A stretch of DNA of 64,000 bases from Galaxea fascicularis (Eukaryota; Cnidaria; Anthozoa; Scleractinia; Euphylliidae): positions 24,659,661 to 24,723,660 of the forward strand of contig OX419335.1 of NCBI GenBank assembly GCA_948470475.1. The letters run 5' to 3'. The position numbers were made by a program, and so were the translations under genes. Each line of letters begins with the position of its first letter. The stretch's first letter is position 1. The notes below the pieces were generated by a model that was given only the letters and a program-made list of their open reading frames with translations, made no database searches and was not told the origin of the DNA. Shown piece by piece: positions 10,335 to 21,809 of the stretch.

Positions 10335-11940
10335 TTAAAATGGCGGACAGAATCGTTGGCAGGCTTCCACACATTCGTTAACTTCATCGGTCATACACTC
10401 TGAGAAACAGCTGTCATCACAGCTCATTCCATCATAATTTTCACCTTGTATTTGTTGGCTGGGATCTAATAAACAATTCAATACTGTTAAAATAGCAAAT
10501 GAAGGCATTTTTTTAATTGTTAGCGGAATGGTCCACCTTCAGTGAAGTCTTATTGATTGCCCCCCATCATTAAACCATAAAACTCTAGTTGTCACCGGCT
10601 TCATTTGATTTCATTTTGTGTTTAACACTGTCTCTTAAATTTTCACCGCTCGTTAACATCAATTTTGTATTTTACTGTTCTGCGTCTGTTGAAAACAACA
10701 GAAAAACAAAAAACAAAAAAAAACAAAAAGGTCGTTCCTAAAATGCGGAGTGAGGAGTGCGAAGTCAACAAAAAATGTGGGGAAAAAATTAAAACTTTTC
10801 TCGTCTTAATTAATTTTCATATCATGTATTTCTTATTTTGTTTGTTCTTGGAAGAGTGAGTCTAATTTCCTTTTTTTTAAAATCTGATTTGATTTGTATA
10901 TTGTATCGTGTTTTTGTAAACATATATTTCTTTCCTGTTTTATTTGGTCTGTTTTTAATTATTTCTTCTTTTTTTTTTGACTCCGCACTCCGATCCGCAC
11001 TAAACATTTTAGGAACAACCAAACAAAAAGAAAGATGAAACATATAGTTCAATGAAACGGACCGACGTTACTTAAAAATAAATAGAATATTCATTAAAAT
11101 GTTGTTTGTTTTTGTTTTCCCCAAGACTATGCTAATTTTCCTTACTTGTTCTCACTCATTTCCCCCAGTGTTTGTCAAACCGTCAGTTTTATGCTCGCGA
11201 CCAAAAAATACTTGATGACGCAGCAACAACACAACGTAAAATAAAAAGCCGACTCTAGCTTTAAGACTTTCACGCGACACCCTTCTGAAATTAATTATGC
11301 TGCGTTTAGGTTGTGATTTCCTTCTGTCAAAAATACAAAATAAATTGGAAGGAAGGAGGGGGAGAGGTTACCAGAATTCGTTTCGGAGATAAACCTCGAA
11401 GTTTAAATTGATACATGTAGCAAGACATTTGCGCATGCTCTTTACATTTAAGCGTTGTGGGATCGGACGAAGCAACGTTTTATTGCAGATGGGGAAGACG
11501 ATAAGAAACGATAGTGCAGAGGGATGCCATTTTGTCCGTTTTAGAAGCGGAAACAGCTGCATTTTCATGCTCTTTTGGCCAGATTAGTGAGGATGTAGCC
11601 TTATTCAAATTCTCCCCAAAGTCTTTCGCTCCTTAAATATTCTTTATGACTTCTGGACACACTCGACCCTGAACTTAATCAAAAGAAACTTAAATTAAGT
11701 TGACCGTGTGTCGTTTTAGCACCGTTTATCAATGAAATTATAACTATTCGTATTTCAAGTTAACGTTCAATGTATTTATAAGGCTGAGGTTCCCGCTGGT
11801 TTCGGTTACGGATAAGCCATTTTTGATCGACTTTCGCTGTCTACAAACATACCTTGAATTGGGTTTTGCCACGTTCCTTGAAGGAGGAAGCAAACTACTA
11901 TTGACAGGATTAACACAGTGGCTGTGCCGCCGACCTCCAT
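10335..11940 (-). CDS. Two-exon gene for a small secreted six-cysteine peptide
   Basis: Exon 1 (11940-11853) starts at an ATG followed by a clear signal sequence (MEVGGTATVLILSIVVCFLL). It ends in phase 1 at a strong donor, CAAG|GTATGT. Exon 2 (10465-10335) begins after TTTATTAG in phase 1, is acidic and cysteine-rich, and stops at TAA. The spliced product is 72 residues. The six cysteines form CX3CX3C-X7-CX3CX3C, including CDDSC and CFSEC in the first cluster and CVEAC in the second, and the chain ends CPPF. The mirror-symmetric i, i+4, i+8 spacing would put three cysteines on one face of each of two helices, suggesting a disulphide-stapled helical hairpin. I do not recognise this pattern as a named family. 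A secreted defence, venom or signalling peptide is possible but unproven. The intron contains a MITE (10732-11018). Confidence 0.6.
10732..11018. mobile_element. MITE inside the small-peptide gene intron
   Basis: The left end GTTCCTAAAATGCGGAGTG matches the right end CACTAAACATTTTAGGAAC in inverted order, with a second paired block (GTGCGAAGTC and GACTCCGCAC). The interior is AT-rich and non-coding. Confidence 0.65.
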
Positions 11941-12737
11941 TTCGTGCAACGAACTGCTCGTTCCTGACATACAGTCTAATTTTTGTTGCGGCAAATGAAT
12001 ACGTGCAACATTAGTCAACAGGGTGAGCGGGAGATTCTAGTGAAAAAGGTAAGGGTTTCCTTGGTTACCAAATATTTTTTTCACTGATGAGCGGATTTGA
12101 CAACTGAATGGAGCTCAAAAGCAAATGGCATTCATTATTTCATTGAAAAAGATTCAAGAACCTTCAATTGGCATGAAAGTTTAAAATTAAAAATTCCATC
12201 AATATGTAAAATAGCTTTGTGGGTTTGTTTTTGACGGTCCTCCTTTCATCACTGTAAATGGGCGCGAATTTCCAGAATTTCAGGGAAGATATCCTCGGGA
12301 ATATAGCGCATTACGAAAATGGCCAACAATTCACGCCCCATGCATGAATTCATGATTTGTAGTCAAGTTTTGTTAAATCTAAACCTTAGGTAAATCAGTG
12401 TTAACACACACAAGCAGCGCAGCGAACCACCCAGAATGCAAAGCAACTCAATGTAGCCTGCACCGTGTAAAGTTTTGACTAGTTTCCGTAGTAAAACTGC
12501 CCGTTCAAGAGCACCCACAAAAAACGGTCTAGCGGTATTATTGCCGGAATCGAAGGAAGGTTGAGATACTGAAATAAGTCTTAGGCGAAGCTGCAAACTT
12601 GCCGAAAAATCGACAAAAAATCTTACGGAATTTTCCCCGAAACAAATATATTCCCAAATTTCAACACGGTTGTCGGTCAGTGGGATACTAAAAAAAATTG
12701 AGAGCGAAATAATAGGCTCATTGCATTGTAGCCATCA

Positions 12738-12822
12738 GGCCCCGGTTGTTCAAACGTTGGATAGCGCTATCCACCGGATAAATCACTATCCAATCCAATC
12801 CAGCCTTTAAACAACCGGGGCC
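12738..12822. mobile_element. Short MITE, CCCGGTTGTT family
   Basis: The inverted ends read GGCCCCGGTTGTT and AACAACCGGGGCC, with GGATAGCGCTATCC inside. Related copies lie at 17932-18045 and 47054-47199. Confidence 0.75.
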
Positions 12823-13089
12823 AGAACTCTAAAATTGTAATTATGGCCTATTTTCCCCGAACGTTACAAATTCCTTTTCAATGTTCGAAATTCTCAAAAA
12901 GATTCCGGAATTTCGATTGTGGCTAATCCAACTAAAGTAAACTGGTTTTGGTTTTTTGGTTTGGAAGGGGCGCACGTTTCGTCGACCAATCACAAACGGA
13001 AGTTACGGTAAAACAAAAGCCAAAGCAAACAGTTACTTGCGCCAACTGAATCAATTGAAATCCGTACAAGTGGTGGAACAGAGAAGTAA

Positions 13090-13290
13090 CTCTGAAGTGT
13101 AAATCAAAGTGCTAAGAGAAACCCATGAAAAACCCACCGGGCGTTAGCCCTAGTAAAGGGTATCAGGGAACCACACGAGGCAAAGAAAAAATTCTTATGG
13201 CCTCGGTGGGAACCGAACCACGACCTCCGGATTAGATCTACCGTTGCTCTGCCGACTAAGCTACAATTGAACTGAATCCGCTCTACTGTT
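13090..13290 (-). repeat. tRNA-derived SINE
   Basis: The minus strand carries box-A-like TAGCTTAGTCGGCAGAGC and box-B-like GTGGTTCGGTTCCCACC in tRNA order. The arms do not form a complete cloverleaf. The downstream tail runs to about 13090. Confidence 0.6.
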
Positions 13291-13998
13291 TACCATCACA
13301 GAACAATCATCACAGAGAGGTTTATTAAAATAAAATGAATAACAATATTACAATTTAGACTGACCTGCAGGTAGCACAGCTAATCGTGGCAGGCCAGTCT
13401 ATTGAAAACAGAAGCAATTATATATTACAGTACAGGATTACGTTTTTTCTCCTCCTCTAGACTCCTCCTCCTCTTCTTAGTTGTAGTGTTGTGTAAGTTT
13501 TTGTCAGATTGTTGTTATTTTGCGCTTTAATAAAGTATTTCACGGGTGCAATTTGGTCACCTTGAGTCAAGTTTACGGAGCCTGAACAGAATTTCAAAAA
13601 GTGAACTAGACATGACGGGATGTTGCGTCTTCCTCTTTATTTTTTCGTTACCCAATTCAATCAACTCCTTTTCACCACCCTGTTCCCCTTATTAGCGTTT
13701 CGAACGGTACATAGCAATTGTAGGCTGTTGGATATTATAGTCTAGCAACGAGGGGACCTGATTGCTATGCTCGCTATGCTCGCTATGCTTTCTTTACTAA
13801 AGAGCGACTGACATCCTGGCGACTAAATCGATTGACTGTTCAAAACCCATTGGATGACCTAGACAGCATTTGAGAGCATTTGAAATGACATACATTCTGT
13901 CTTAACTGTTACCATAACTGAACAAGCCATCCTGCTGCAGCACACTTTGCGTGATAATGCGTTTGAGCTCCTTCAATGCCCTTAAGAACAGGTACACG

Positions 13999-16490
13999 AT
14001 GGAAAAGTTTAAAGCCTTGGACAAGTTGGTTGTTCCGTTTCTTATCATTTATATGGTTATCCGTCTTGGTGAGTTAAGACTTGTAAAAATGTCAAATAAG
14101 CTATTGAGATTTCATCCGTGCTCTTGTTATTTATTGACCATTGTATTTCTGTTTGCTAAATATACTAATTATTCAATTCGTTGTGCTAAAGTAACGGATT
14201 ATTGCTTAAATTAGTGCAAATAGAATTAGCACATTTTGCCAAGTCATAAATCGGATCATTGTTGAGAGACTTCAACAAAGTAACGGTAGGTATTTGGCAA
14301 AACTTTCAACTGAGAAAAGGACCGTGTGATTGCCTTTCATTCGATCTATTGCAACACATCAAAGCCAATGCCATTTAGAAGGCGTTTTACTTGGTAATAA
14401 GAGACATTTTATCCAGTGTACTGATCAAGCTTATTAGCAACAAAATTGCAAGTCGTTTCTTACTCGCATAAAACGCAAATCGCCAGTCAACAGAAACTTT
14501 AATTTGGGTGATAAACTACGACAGAAATAACAGAGATATCATAACTTAATGCTAATGCTTTGAAGACTGAGTCTTGAAACTTGGCGCCAAATTGATTAAG
14601 GCTGCAGGGAACATATCCTGTATATTAAAACAATATGTTCTGAAAATTTCGACAAAACGTCATTTATTTTTTTAAGGAATTCTGCTATAGAAACTTTACA
14701 AAACTTGCTTTTTAGCTCTAGTTTAACAAAGTTACCCGGTTGAATTCACTCTTAAAGGGACAGTCAGCGATGGGGACGGATTTCACCCCAAAAACACCAT
14801 CGCTCGCATCGTTTGATTTCGCGACAGGATGAACAAAAATCAAAATTGTGAGCATGCGCAGAATCGGAATACCGTTCCTTTAACGTACCTGCGTTAAGTT
14901 TGCTGTTTGTTTGTACGAAATTGCATTATTGTTAGTTTTGACGTTCGCTCAAGGGTGACACTTTTCTTGTGCACAAGCAGTTATGATAGAGGTGTATAAT
15001 TTTCAGTACTTAAAACAATGACGCATTTGCTGTTTCTCTAACGAGCACTTTATGCCACGTACTGCCCATAACTGGTAATGGTAATCAATTTAGTTGCCCA
15101 AGTTGTTATTTTTGTGAAGTCTCCTGCAGAGATTATGAGGTGTCTTGTTATAAATGAATATGATAAATAACAGTAGTCAAGTTTTGAATGTGATAGCTTG
15201 TGATAGAAATTATATTTTGATTAAATATAGTTAGTCTCGGCTTTGTTGACACCACGTAGAAGTGATTGAATTCTTAGTAATGTGCTTAGAGGGCCTAGCA
15301 ACTTAGTTTTTCGATTGGCGGGAAGCTCGCCGCAAAGAAAAAAGGTAATACTTTGCGTACAGTACAGGGTCTTTCTGCTCAGTTATGAACAAGCCAAGAA
15401 AAATAGTGCTAGATATGCAATTGTGTGAGCATTTTTGTCCAATGTGTGTGTTTCACAACGTTCACACATAAGTAATGTAATTTTGTAGTTCACCTTAAAA
15501 TCATGGGGCAAACAACTTTAAAACGATCAATTCTTTTCATAAGTCAGTGTATTTTACTCAGACTCTCACGTAAATTTAACAAGATCTTCCATGTGGTTTG
15601 TGCTTGGAAAACGTAGAATTGTCCATTGCCTTAAATTATGATAAACGTCTCGCACCACAGAATCATTTTAAAATTCATGAAAGCATCGTAAAGTCTACCG
15701 CAGCTTCTTTGAAGACTAACTGCATTGCAAAGGAGACATAAAGATAAACAAGGGAAGAAATAGGTCGATTGACAACAATACTTTATTTCACCCCATAATT
15801 ACTACAAGAAAAAAAATATATATATATATACAGCAAATGATAGGGGTGCTAGCTGCCCGAAATAACCTAAAAGTTAAAAATACCAGGCATGATTAATGAG
15901 AATAACTCTATCCTTTTAAAGCTGGATAGTTCATGATCATTTCACTAGCAAAGCCTTGATTGAGCGAGCAAATTTCTTAATCTATGACGCGCAACATAGA
16001 GCATTAATCAAGCATTTATTATTTTAAGAAAACATACTTTTAATTTTCGTCACTTTGCACTTTTGCAGCTACCTCTGACGCAAACGAATGCACTGAGTAC
16101 CAGTACTTAGGGAGTCGTAACCGGTCCATCTTCTATTACAATGCTACTGACTCGAAATGCGACGATCATCTTGAACACCGCTGGTACAGGTTTGTCGACG
16201 CGGCCGGCCGCATGATGCCCACCAAATGCCCCGGTAAATTTCACTGCGGTGCACTCGGACCAGGCTGGCTGAACGGGGATCATCCGATGCCTAAGGATGA
16301 GAGAGTAACGCGGAAGGTGTGCTTTCATCTTGACGGGGAGTGTTGCCAGGATTCGGTCTTCGTTCAAGTCAGAAATTGCGGGGATTACATGGTGTATCAC
16401 CTGGCGCCTCCACCATCGTGCCCTCTGAGGTACTGTGGTGATGGAGTCAGAGATGAGCAAGCTAAAAGTGAGGAGAGTGTTTATGTATGA
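13999..16490 (+). CDS. Secreted single-D8C-domain protein (uromodulin-like)
   Basis: Exon 1 (13999-14068) encodes a signal peptide (MEKFKALDKLVVPFLIIYMV) and ends in phase 1 at CTTG|GTGAGT; an alternative upstream ATG is at 13957. After a 2-kb intron, exon 2 (16069-16490) starts in phase 1 after TTTTGCAG. It encodes a complete D8C domain: NECTEYQYLG, the central HRWYRFVDAAG, CGALGPGWLNGDHP, KVCFH, CCQ, RNCG and LRYCGDG. The frame ends 13 residues later at TGA, with no good donor after the domain. The product is therefore a roughly 160-residue secreted protein with no ZP domain, about a quarter the length of uromodulin. A possible poly(A) signal AATAAA is at 16783. The exon structure matches the D8C locus at 1799, pointing to local duplication. 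Confidence 0.73.
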
Positions 16491-17393
16491 CAAATGCTTT
16501 TAATCGTATGTCCATAGTTCCCCACTGCAGAGGGTGTTAGATGACTGGACAAGTGAAGGGTGCATGGAAGATAAAAAACACAGTACTTTCTAGCTAATTG
16601 AGGGGTTGGTGTCTGCCTTACCGTTTGAATGCTTTTGTCGAAAGCGAGCGCAGTTAACAGCGAGTGTTTCAAAGCTCTTTCTTTCGCATGTAAGTTGACG
16701 TTGTGGTCGGTTTTAGGAGTAAAATGCCCTCATATTAGGATGTAATAAGAGATGGTTTCTCAGCAGTGGGATATATATATATAATAAACTCTTCCACGAT
16801 TTTTTTCAACCTCTGATGTCGGTCTTACGTGAACGACACTCTATCGACACTGCTATAAAGAGCGACTCAAGATAAGTAAAATAGGGTGTTTTAAGTCCTA
16901 TCTTCTAAAATTGCATAAATTATGTTAAAGAGACTTTTAGTTCGTGACACTTTTCGTTACCTAAGTTTAGTTACCGTGACACTTTATGTTAAACATCGAT
17001 AGTCAAACCAGACATTTTTGTTATCTGATATCGGCGAGAATGAATCGTATCGTCCTTTTCGAAGAAGCACGTATATTGTATCGTGGAAAACATTAAAATA
17101 GGAATTCGCTCTGTGATTTCGTCGTTATTTCATCGCTTCGATCGTTACAGTTAATCACCAAAACATTTATAAATTGTCAATTATACCTTGTCACGCAGCG
17201 GGACAAGCAAATGTCACGAAATAGCTTCGCCGCTAGGAAAAAAACTTTTTTGTTTTTATTAACAACAACAATCGTATTCAGTATAATAATAGAGTGTCAC
17301 TTAACTATGAACTTTTCATTTATCAGTTAACTACTAATTTTGGAGCCAAATATCCGTTAACTACTATTTTTTGGGCCAATTGTCAGTTAACTA

Positions 17394-17780
17394 TAGAGTA
17401 CTAAAGTGATGACGTCATAAAAAGGAAATTTCTGAAATTATGGGATTTGTCAGGATATTCTGAAAGAACAATGTCCAAAAGGCCTGCTTGCCAAAAATGA
17501 GCATTTGGGGACAAATTATCTCTGAGATCGTAGCCCAGTTATGCTTACAAAATTCCATACAAACCCTTCTAAATTTTTTTTTGGGTCGACCCAAAAAAAA
17601 TTTAGAAGGGTTTGTATGGAATTTTGTAAGCATAACTGGGCCACGATCTCAGAGACAATTTGCCCCCAAATGCTCATTTTTGGCAAGTAGGCCTCTTGTA
17701 CATTGTTCTTTCAGAATGTCCTTACAAATCCCATAATTTCAGAAATTTCCTTTTTTGTGACGTCACACTTTAGTACTCTA
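17394..17780. mobile_element. Full-length palindromic MITE
   Basis: Two arms of about 190 bp are near-perfect reverse complements meeting at GGGTCGACCC (about 17586). The outer ends read TAGAGTACTAAAGTG and its complement, flanked by TA. A related copy is at 26192-26551. Open frames on both strands are a consequence of the palindrome. Confidence 0.85.
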
Positions 17781-17931
17781 TTAACCCCATTAGCACCCTC
17801 TTGCTACCTGACCAACGTCTAAAGTTCAAAATAAATAGAGACTAAATACAAAAATGTCTAGGGGTATACGTTTCTAACAAAAATATAGGCATTATCTGAA
17901 GAACTCTGATCTGACACAACGAATAACAGGT

Positions 17932-18045
17932 CCCGGTTGTTTAAGGAGCGGATACTGGACTTTATTCATCAGATAAACAGTCCATTATCCACTGGATTAC
18001 GACTTATCCATTGGATAAAGATATCCGCTCTTTAAACAACCGGGT
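17932..18045. mobile_element. MITE (CCCGGTTGTT family) abutting a splice acceptor
   Basis: The ends read TCCCGGTTGTTTAA and TTAAACAACCGGG, and the body is rich in TTATCCACTGGAT-type motifs. The right end lies 20 bp before the D8C exon that starts at 18066. Confidence 0.75.
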
Positions 18046-18065
18046 CATGATTCTCGCTTATACAG

Positions 18066-19083
18066 CTCCCACCGCCCCTACAGTCTCCACAGCTGCTAAC
18101 GAGTGTAGAGCGTATGGAGTGTTGAACAGCACCGACAGAGCGCGGGGATTTTCTAACCCGTTTGTGTCCCTCACCGATGCTGAACTCGCCCCTGGGTGGT
18201 ACAGGTTTACAGGCGAAGCGGGTGAGTGATTTAAATTTTCCAAATTTACAATTGGAGATGAAGTCGATCACAGAGCCGCTTTCTTTATTTTTCAGTAAAG
18301 AAGATATATTGAGCCAGTTCCTGGTTATCTAAAAAAAAAATAATAATAACGAACGCAAATAAGGACAACCATTAGGAACGAAAGGCTTGGATTGGGTCCT
18401 CGTTTTGCAATTCGAACCCCCTAATTTTTATATCACGCCTGAATTTTTTCCGTCAAAAGATGTGACCTCCGTGGCAAAGTGCCCGCAACACACGAAAATG
18501 TAGCACATAATCTCCAAATCTATCTAAAATTAGATTTCGCTAAAAGTATTTGTTTTATCGTATGAATTTCGAGCATGTATTGTTATCTTCGGCATTGCTA
18601 CCTATATTCTTCATAAATCTTTCTTTCCCTTGATAATCATGAAAGGTGTTTGTCGTCGTGGTTGAAATCATACCTCTACTGACCGCTGGTCTTCATCAGA
18701 CAATGAACAGGAGCAATAAAGAGCGCAATCAACATCTGTGTGACTACATAATAGTGAGACAAACGATTAATGTAAGTCATCTATTATTTCTTTGTCTTTT
18801 CCCAGGCTCTCGAATGGCAGAAACATGCGTCCCGCTGTATCACTGTGGCTCTCATGCTACTGGGTGGCTCCGCGGCGGTCATCCTCTTGTGGGCGAGGGT
18901 GCTGTACCGAGAGAAGTCTGCTTTCATTGGCTAGGCGATTGTTGCTACTTTAAGCAAAACGTTTTGGTGCACCACTGCAGCAAGGATTTCTTTGTGCACG
19001 GACTTCCAGGAACAAAGCAAAGCTATTTACGATATTGTGGCAATGGAGAAGTTCTCCACAGGCATGGGGAACATAGACTTTGA
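18066..19083 (+). CDS. D8C-domain protein with intron-split domain, 5' end unresolved
   Basis: Exon A (18066-18221) starts in phase 1 after TTATACAG with a Thr/Pro/Ala linker, then NECRAYGVLN and APGWYRFTGEAG. It ends in phase 1 at GCGG|GTGAGT. Exon B (18806-19083) resumes after TTTTCCCAG with GSRMAETCV and CGSHATGWLRGGHP, then VCFHW, CC, HHC and LRYCGNG, and stops at TGA. Together they make one full D8C domain with all the usual cysteines. The intron falls after YRFTGEAG, unlike the two other D8C loci in the window, where the domain is uninterrupted. No signal-peptide exon was found between 16490 and 18060. The gene could use the phase-1 signal exon at 13999-14068 by alternative splicing, or have its own unseen first exon. 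A possible poly(A) signal is at 19500. Confidence 0.7.
18679..18699 (-). other. Degraded hammerhead-like motif
   Basis: The minus strand reads CTGATGA followed by a hairpin (GACC AGC GGTC), but the expected GAAA is replaced by AGTA. It lies in the intron of the D8C gene and is probably a decayed retroelement end. Confidence 0.3.
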
Positions 19084-20037
19084 CAGTTTATAAAACTTCA
19101 CACGTTTTGCCTTAGGTACCGTCAACTCCTGTAACAGTTGATACCTCCGAGACAGGCTACTGGTAAAGTTATATCTATGACACACATTGTTGCCAAATAT
19201 ATTTGCATTGTTTCTAGTGTTGAACCTTGTCCTGTCCTTCATCCCCGGAACCAAGTTGGGATAAGAGTCAAATCATAATCTCTTGGTCGTATGTTATGGT
19301 TAAGAATGGCAAAGGGTTGACCCTAAAATAGGACGACAAAGTTGATTCCGTTCTCAGCAATATTCAGGCCTGAAATAGGGGACAGAAGATGGAGGACAGA
19401 AAAAGTCTTCCCGGAGACTGTAAAGAACGATATTAAAATAACACTCTGTTAGAGTAAAGGTACCACAGTTCTTGATGTGTTGGCCTCGGGATGAGAACAA
19501 ATAAAACAGGGTTTGTAGAGGGGAAAATATTGTCATAACAGGGATTACCTTAGTTATAAAATTTTGGTTACTGACCCAAGAATAGCTTTTTACAAAACAA
19601 AAGCTGAAGTTGAAAAAAATCCAACCTGTTGTTAAGTGTTAGTTTTTCATTGTTTCTCTCGAGTGTTTTAAGTTGAATGAAGGATGATCCTTGTAGTTGT
19701 TTTAAGTTTCTTGATCAAAAGGGTTTATAGTCCAAGGTTATTCAGTTTTCAGCCCACACAGGTGTTGAATAGGTTTTTGAATAGTTATCGTCTGATTTTC
19801 GTATTTGTTAAACTTGAGTGTCGTTCCCACAAGTAGGCACGTTTAATAACTAAAGCTGACCTTGTGATGTAAATACACCAGAGTTCTTGTTTAGATTGGT
19901 AGTCAGCTCTTACAGTCCCATCGTCAGAATTTCATTGGCTATCAAGGTTTGCTGTATTAAACAACTGGTTGTCACGGTATTTAGTCCCACGGCCAGGAAA
20001 CCCAAATATGTCTATCGATTCATGTCTATTCGATTCA

Positions 20038-21092
20038 CGCCGGACCCTGATTAAACGCCGGCCTCGTATAAACGCTGGGCGGGTAAAAACTGGTAATTTT
20101 AAAATAAACGCCGGGGGCGTTCGATCGAGACCCTAAGTTTGATCCAGAGAAGGCGCTGTACTTGCAGTCGAAGAAGGACGTTGGCGAAGTTGCCTATCAT
20201 GAACTAAAAACATTTTTTTGGCTACAAAAAATTTGGTTTTATAAATGGAGTTGATAATGTAAATTGCCCATCGTACAGGGATTCTAAAAGCTGACGTTTC
20301 GAGCGTTAGCCCTCCGTCAGAGTGAATCGAGGAATTATGGGTTGTGTGTAGTTTTTATAGTGGAGTAGAGGCTACGCTATTGGTGGTAACATGGCAACGT
20401 GAAAAATAGGAATAAACTACCCCCTTTATTTTTGTTAGTCGTACCAGGAGCCCATCGCTAGGAGCGTACAACTGCCCTATATTCCTGTCACGGCGGTATG
20501 GTATGTACTTGCTTGTTCATGCATTTCTTAACGAGTTCTGTTTGCTTTGGTAATAATCATTTTCGGTGACTTGGGGATAGTTTGTAGGGTCGGGAAAAAG
20601 AAAATCGTTCTGCCCTAAGAAACTGCCTCTGGGTGTCAGAGAATAGACATTAATAAATCAATTAAAAAAGTAAAGAAAATTGCACTGATTTGCACGTGAT
20701 AGTACACCTCCCAGGGGAATTTTCAAACTTATAAATTAGGTAGACAGGCCCTTCACGGACACGCTGTCCGAAGAACTGAAGAAAGGGATCGAGACAAGAA
20801 TTGTAAGTATCGGGTTTCTCTGACACGTTTTATTTGCCGCAGAATACTGTAATTTAACTTAGTTGTTTCATTCTCATTTATTTTAGTTTGAATAAATATA
20901 TATAAATGTATAGTGCAAGAATAAAGTTATTAAATCCCAAACAAGTTCCTTGACGAAGTTCGTCTCCGCGAAACACGTCCAAGTTCAAAACATGTACCTT
21001 GTTTTTAAACGCCGGACCTCAGTTAAACGCCGGCTTCAAACAAACACCGGATCCATCAAGCCAAGTTTGAAATAAACGTCGGGGGCGTTGCA
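20038..21092. mobile_element. Repeat-flanked segment with hammerhead-like motifs
   Basis: About 90 bp at 20038-20126 and 21006-21092 form direct repeats sharing AAACGCCGG motifs and a GGGGGCGTT end. Between them are a minus-strand motif at 20293-20320 (CTGACGG, hairpin, GAAACGTC; one core base off the hammerhead consensus) and a plus-strand TGACGA...GAAAC motif at 20949-20980. This looks like a retroelement remnant of Penelope or retrozyme type. No open reverse transcriptase frame is present. Confidence 0.45.
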
Positions 21093-21809
21093 CTGTGAAA
21101 ATAGAGTACTTAGGGTGTTTAAGTGCCAATGTTTGAACTGTAAAAGCAGAGGGAAGAACGTCAGCGTGATGAGGTGATCAACTGTACGGCACAAGATTAT
21201 CAGAGTCTTGGTACCTCTCTGCCGGCAGCAGGAGAGTTGCCGCTTGCATCAACGCACAACAAATGTTATAAATCATGAAGTCGCCAAGAGCTCATACCGG
21301 TTCATCCAGCAAAGTGGCCATTGTTGTCCCAACCTTTACTAAAAGAGTTCGGGAAAAGCTCTAGTTTTGTTATGTTATGCGTCATTATTCAAAACCAACC
21401 AGGCAGAACCTATTTCACTGGTGGCCAAGAACGCACTCTATCCTCATCGTAGGGTATGTGGAATAATAAAAAAGGCGGCAAACGCTATTGTTACCACTTT
21501 TGTTTCTTAAAACCAGAATATTCGAATTTACAACGGTCTGGTCCATGTATAAAAATGCTATCGTATAGATATTCTGCATCAACGAAGATTCTAATTACTG
21601 CTTCAAGGAAAAGCCGGGATAAGGTCATCGATCATCAAATTATCCGCATCTATTTCTGAGTTCCTTTCAAACTAAAAAGATAACGTCCTTCTCAGTTCGC
21701 GCTCTGTCGCTTTCTTTCTTTCAAACTAAAACGATATCGTCCTTCATTGAGTGATTGAGTTCATTGGAGTCTTATTAAAAGTAACAAGCTAATACCCATC
21801 CTGGAAAGG

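Noticed and set aside
17415..17736. Paired frames on opposite strands
   Set aside because: They are mirror products of a palindromic MITE.
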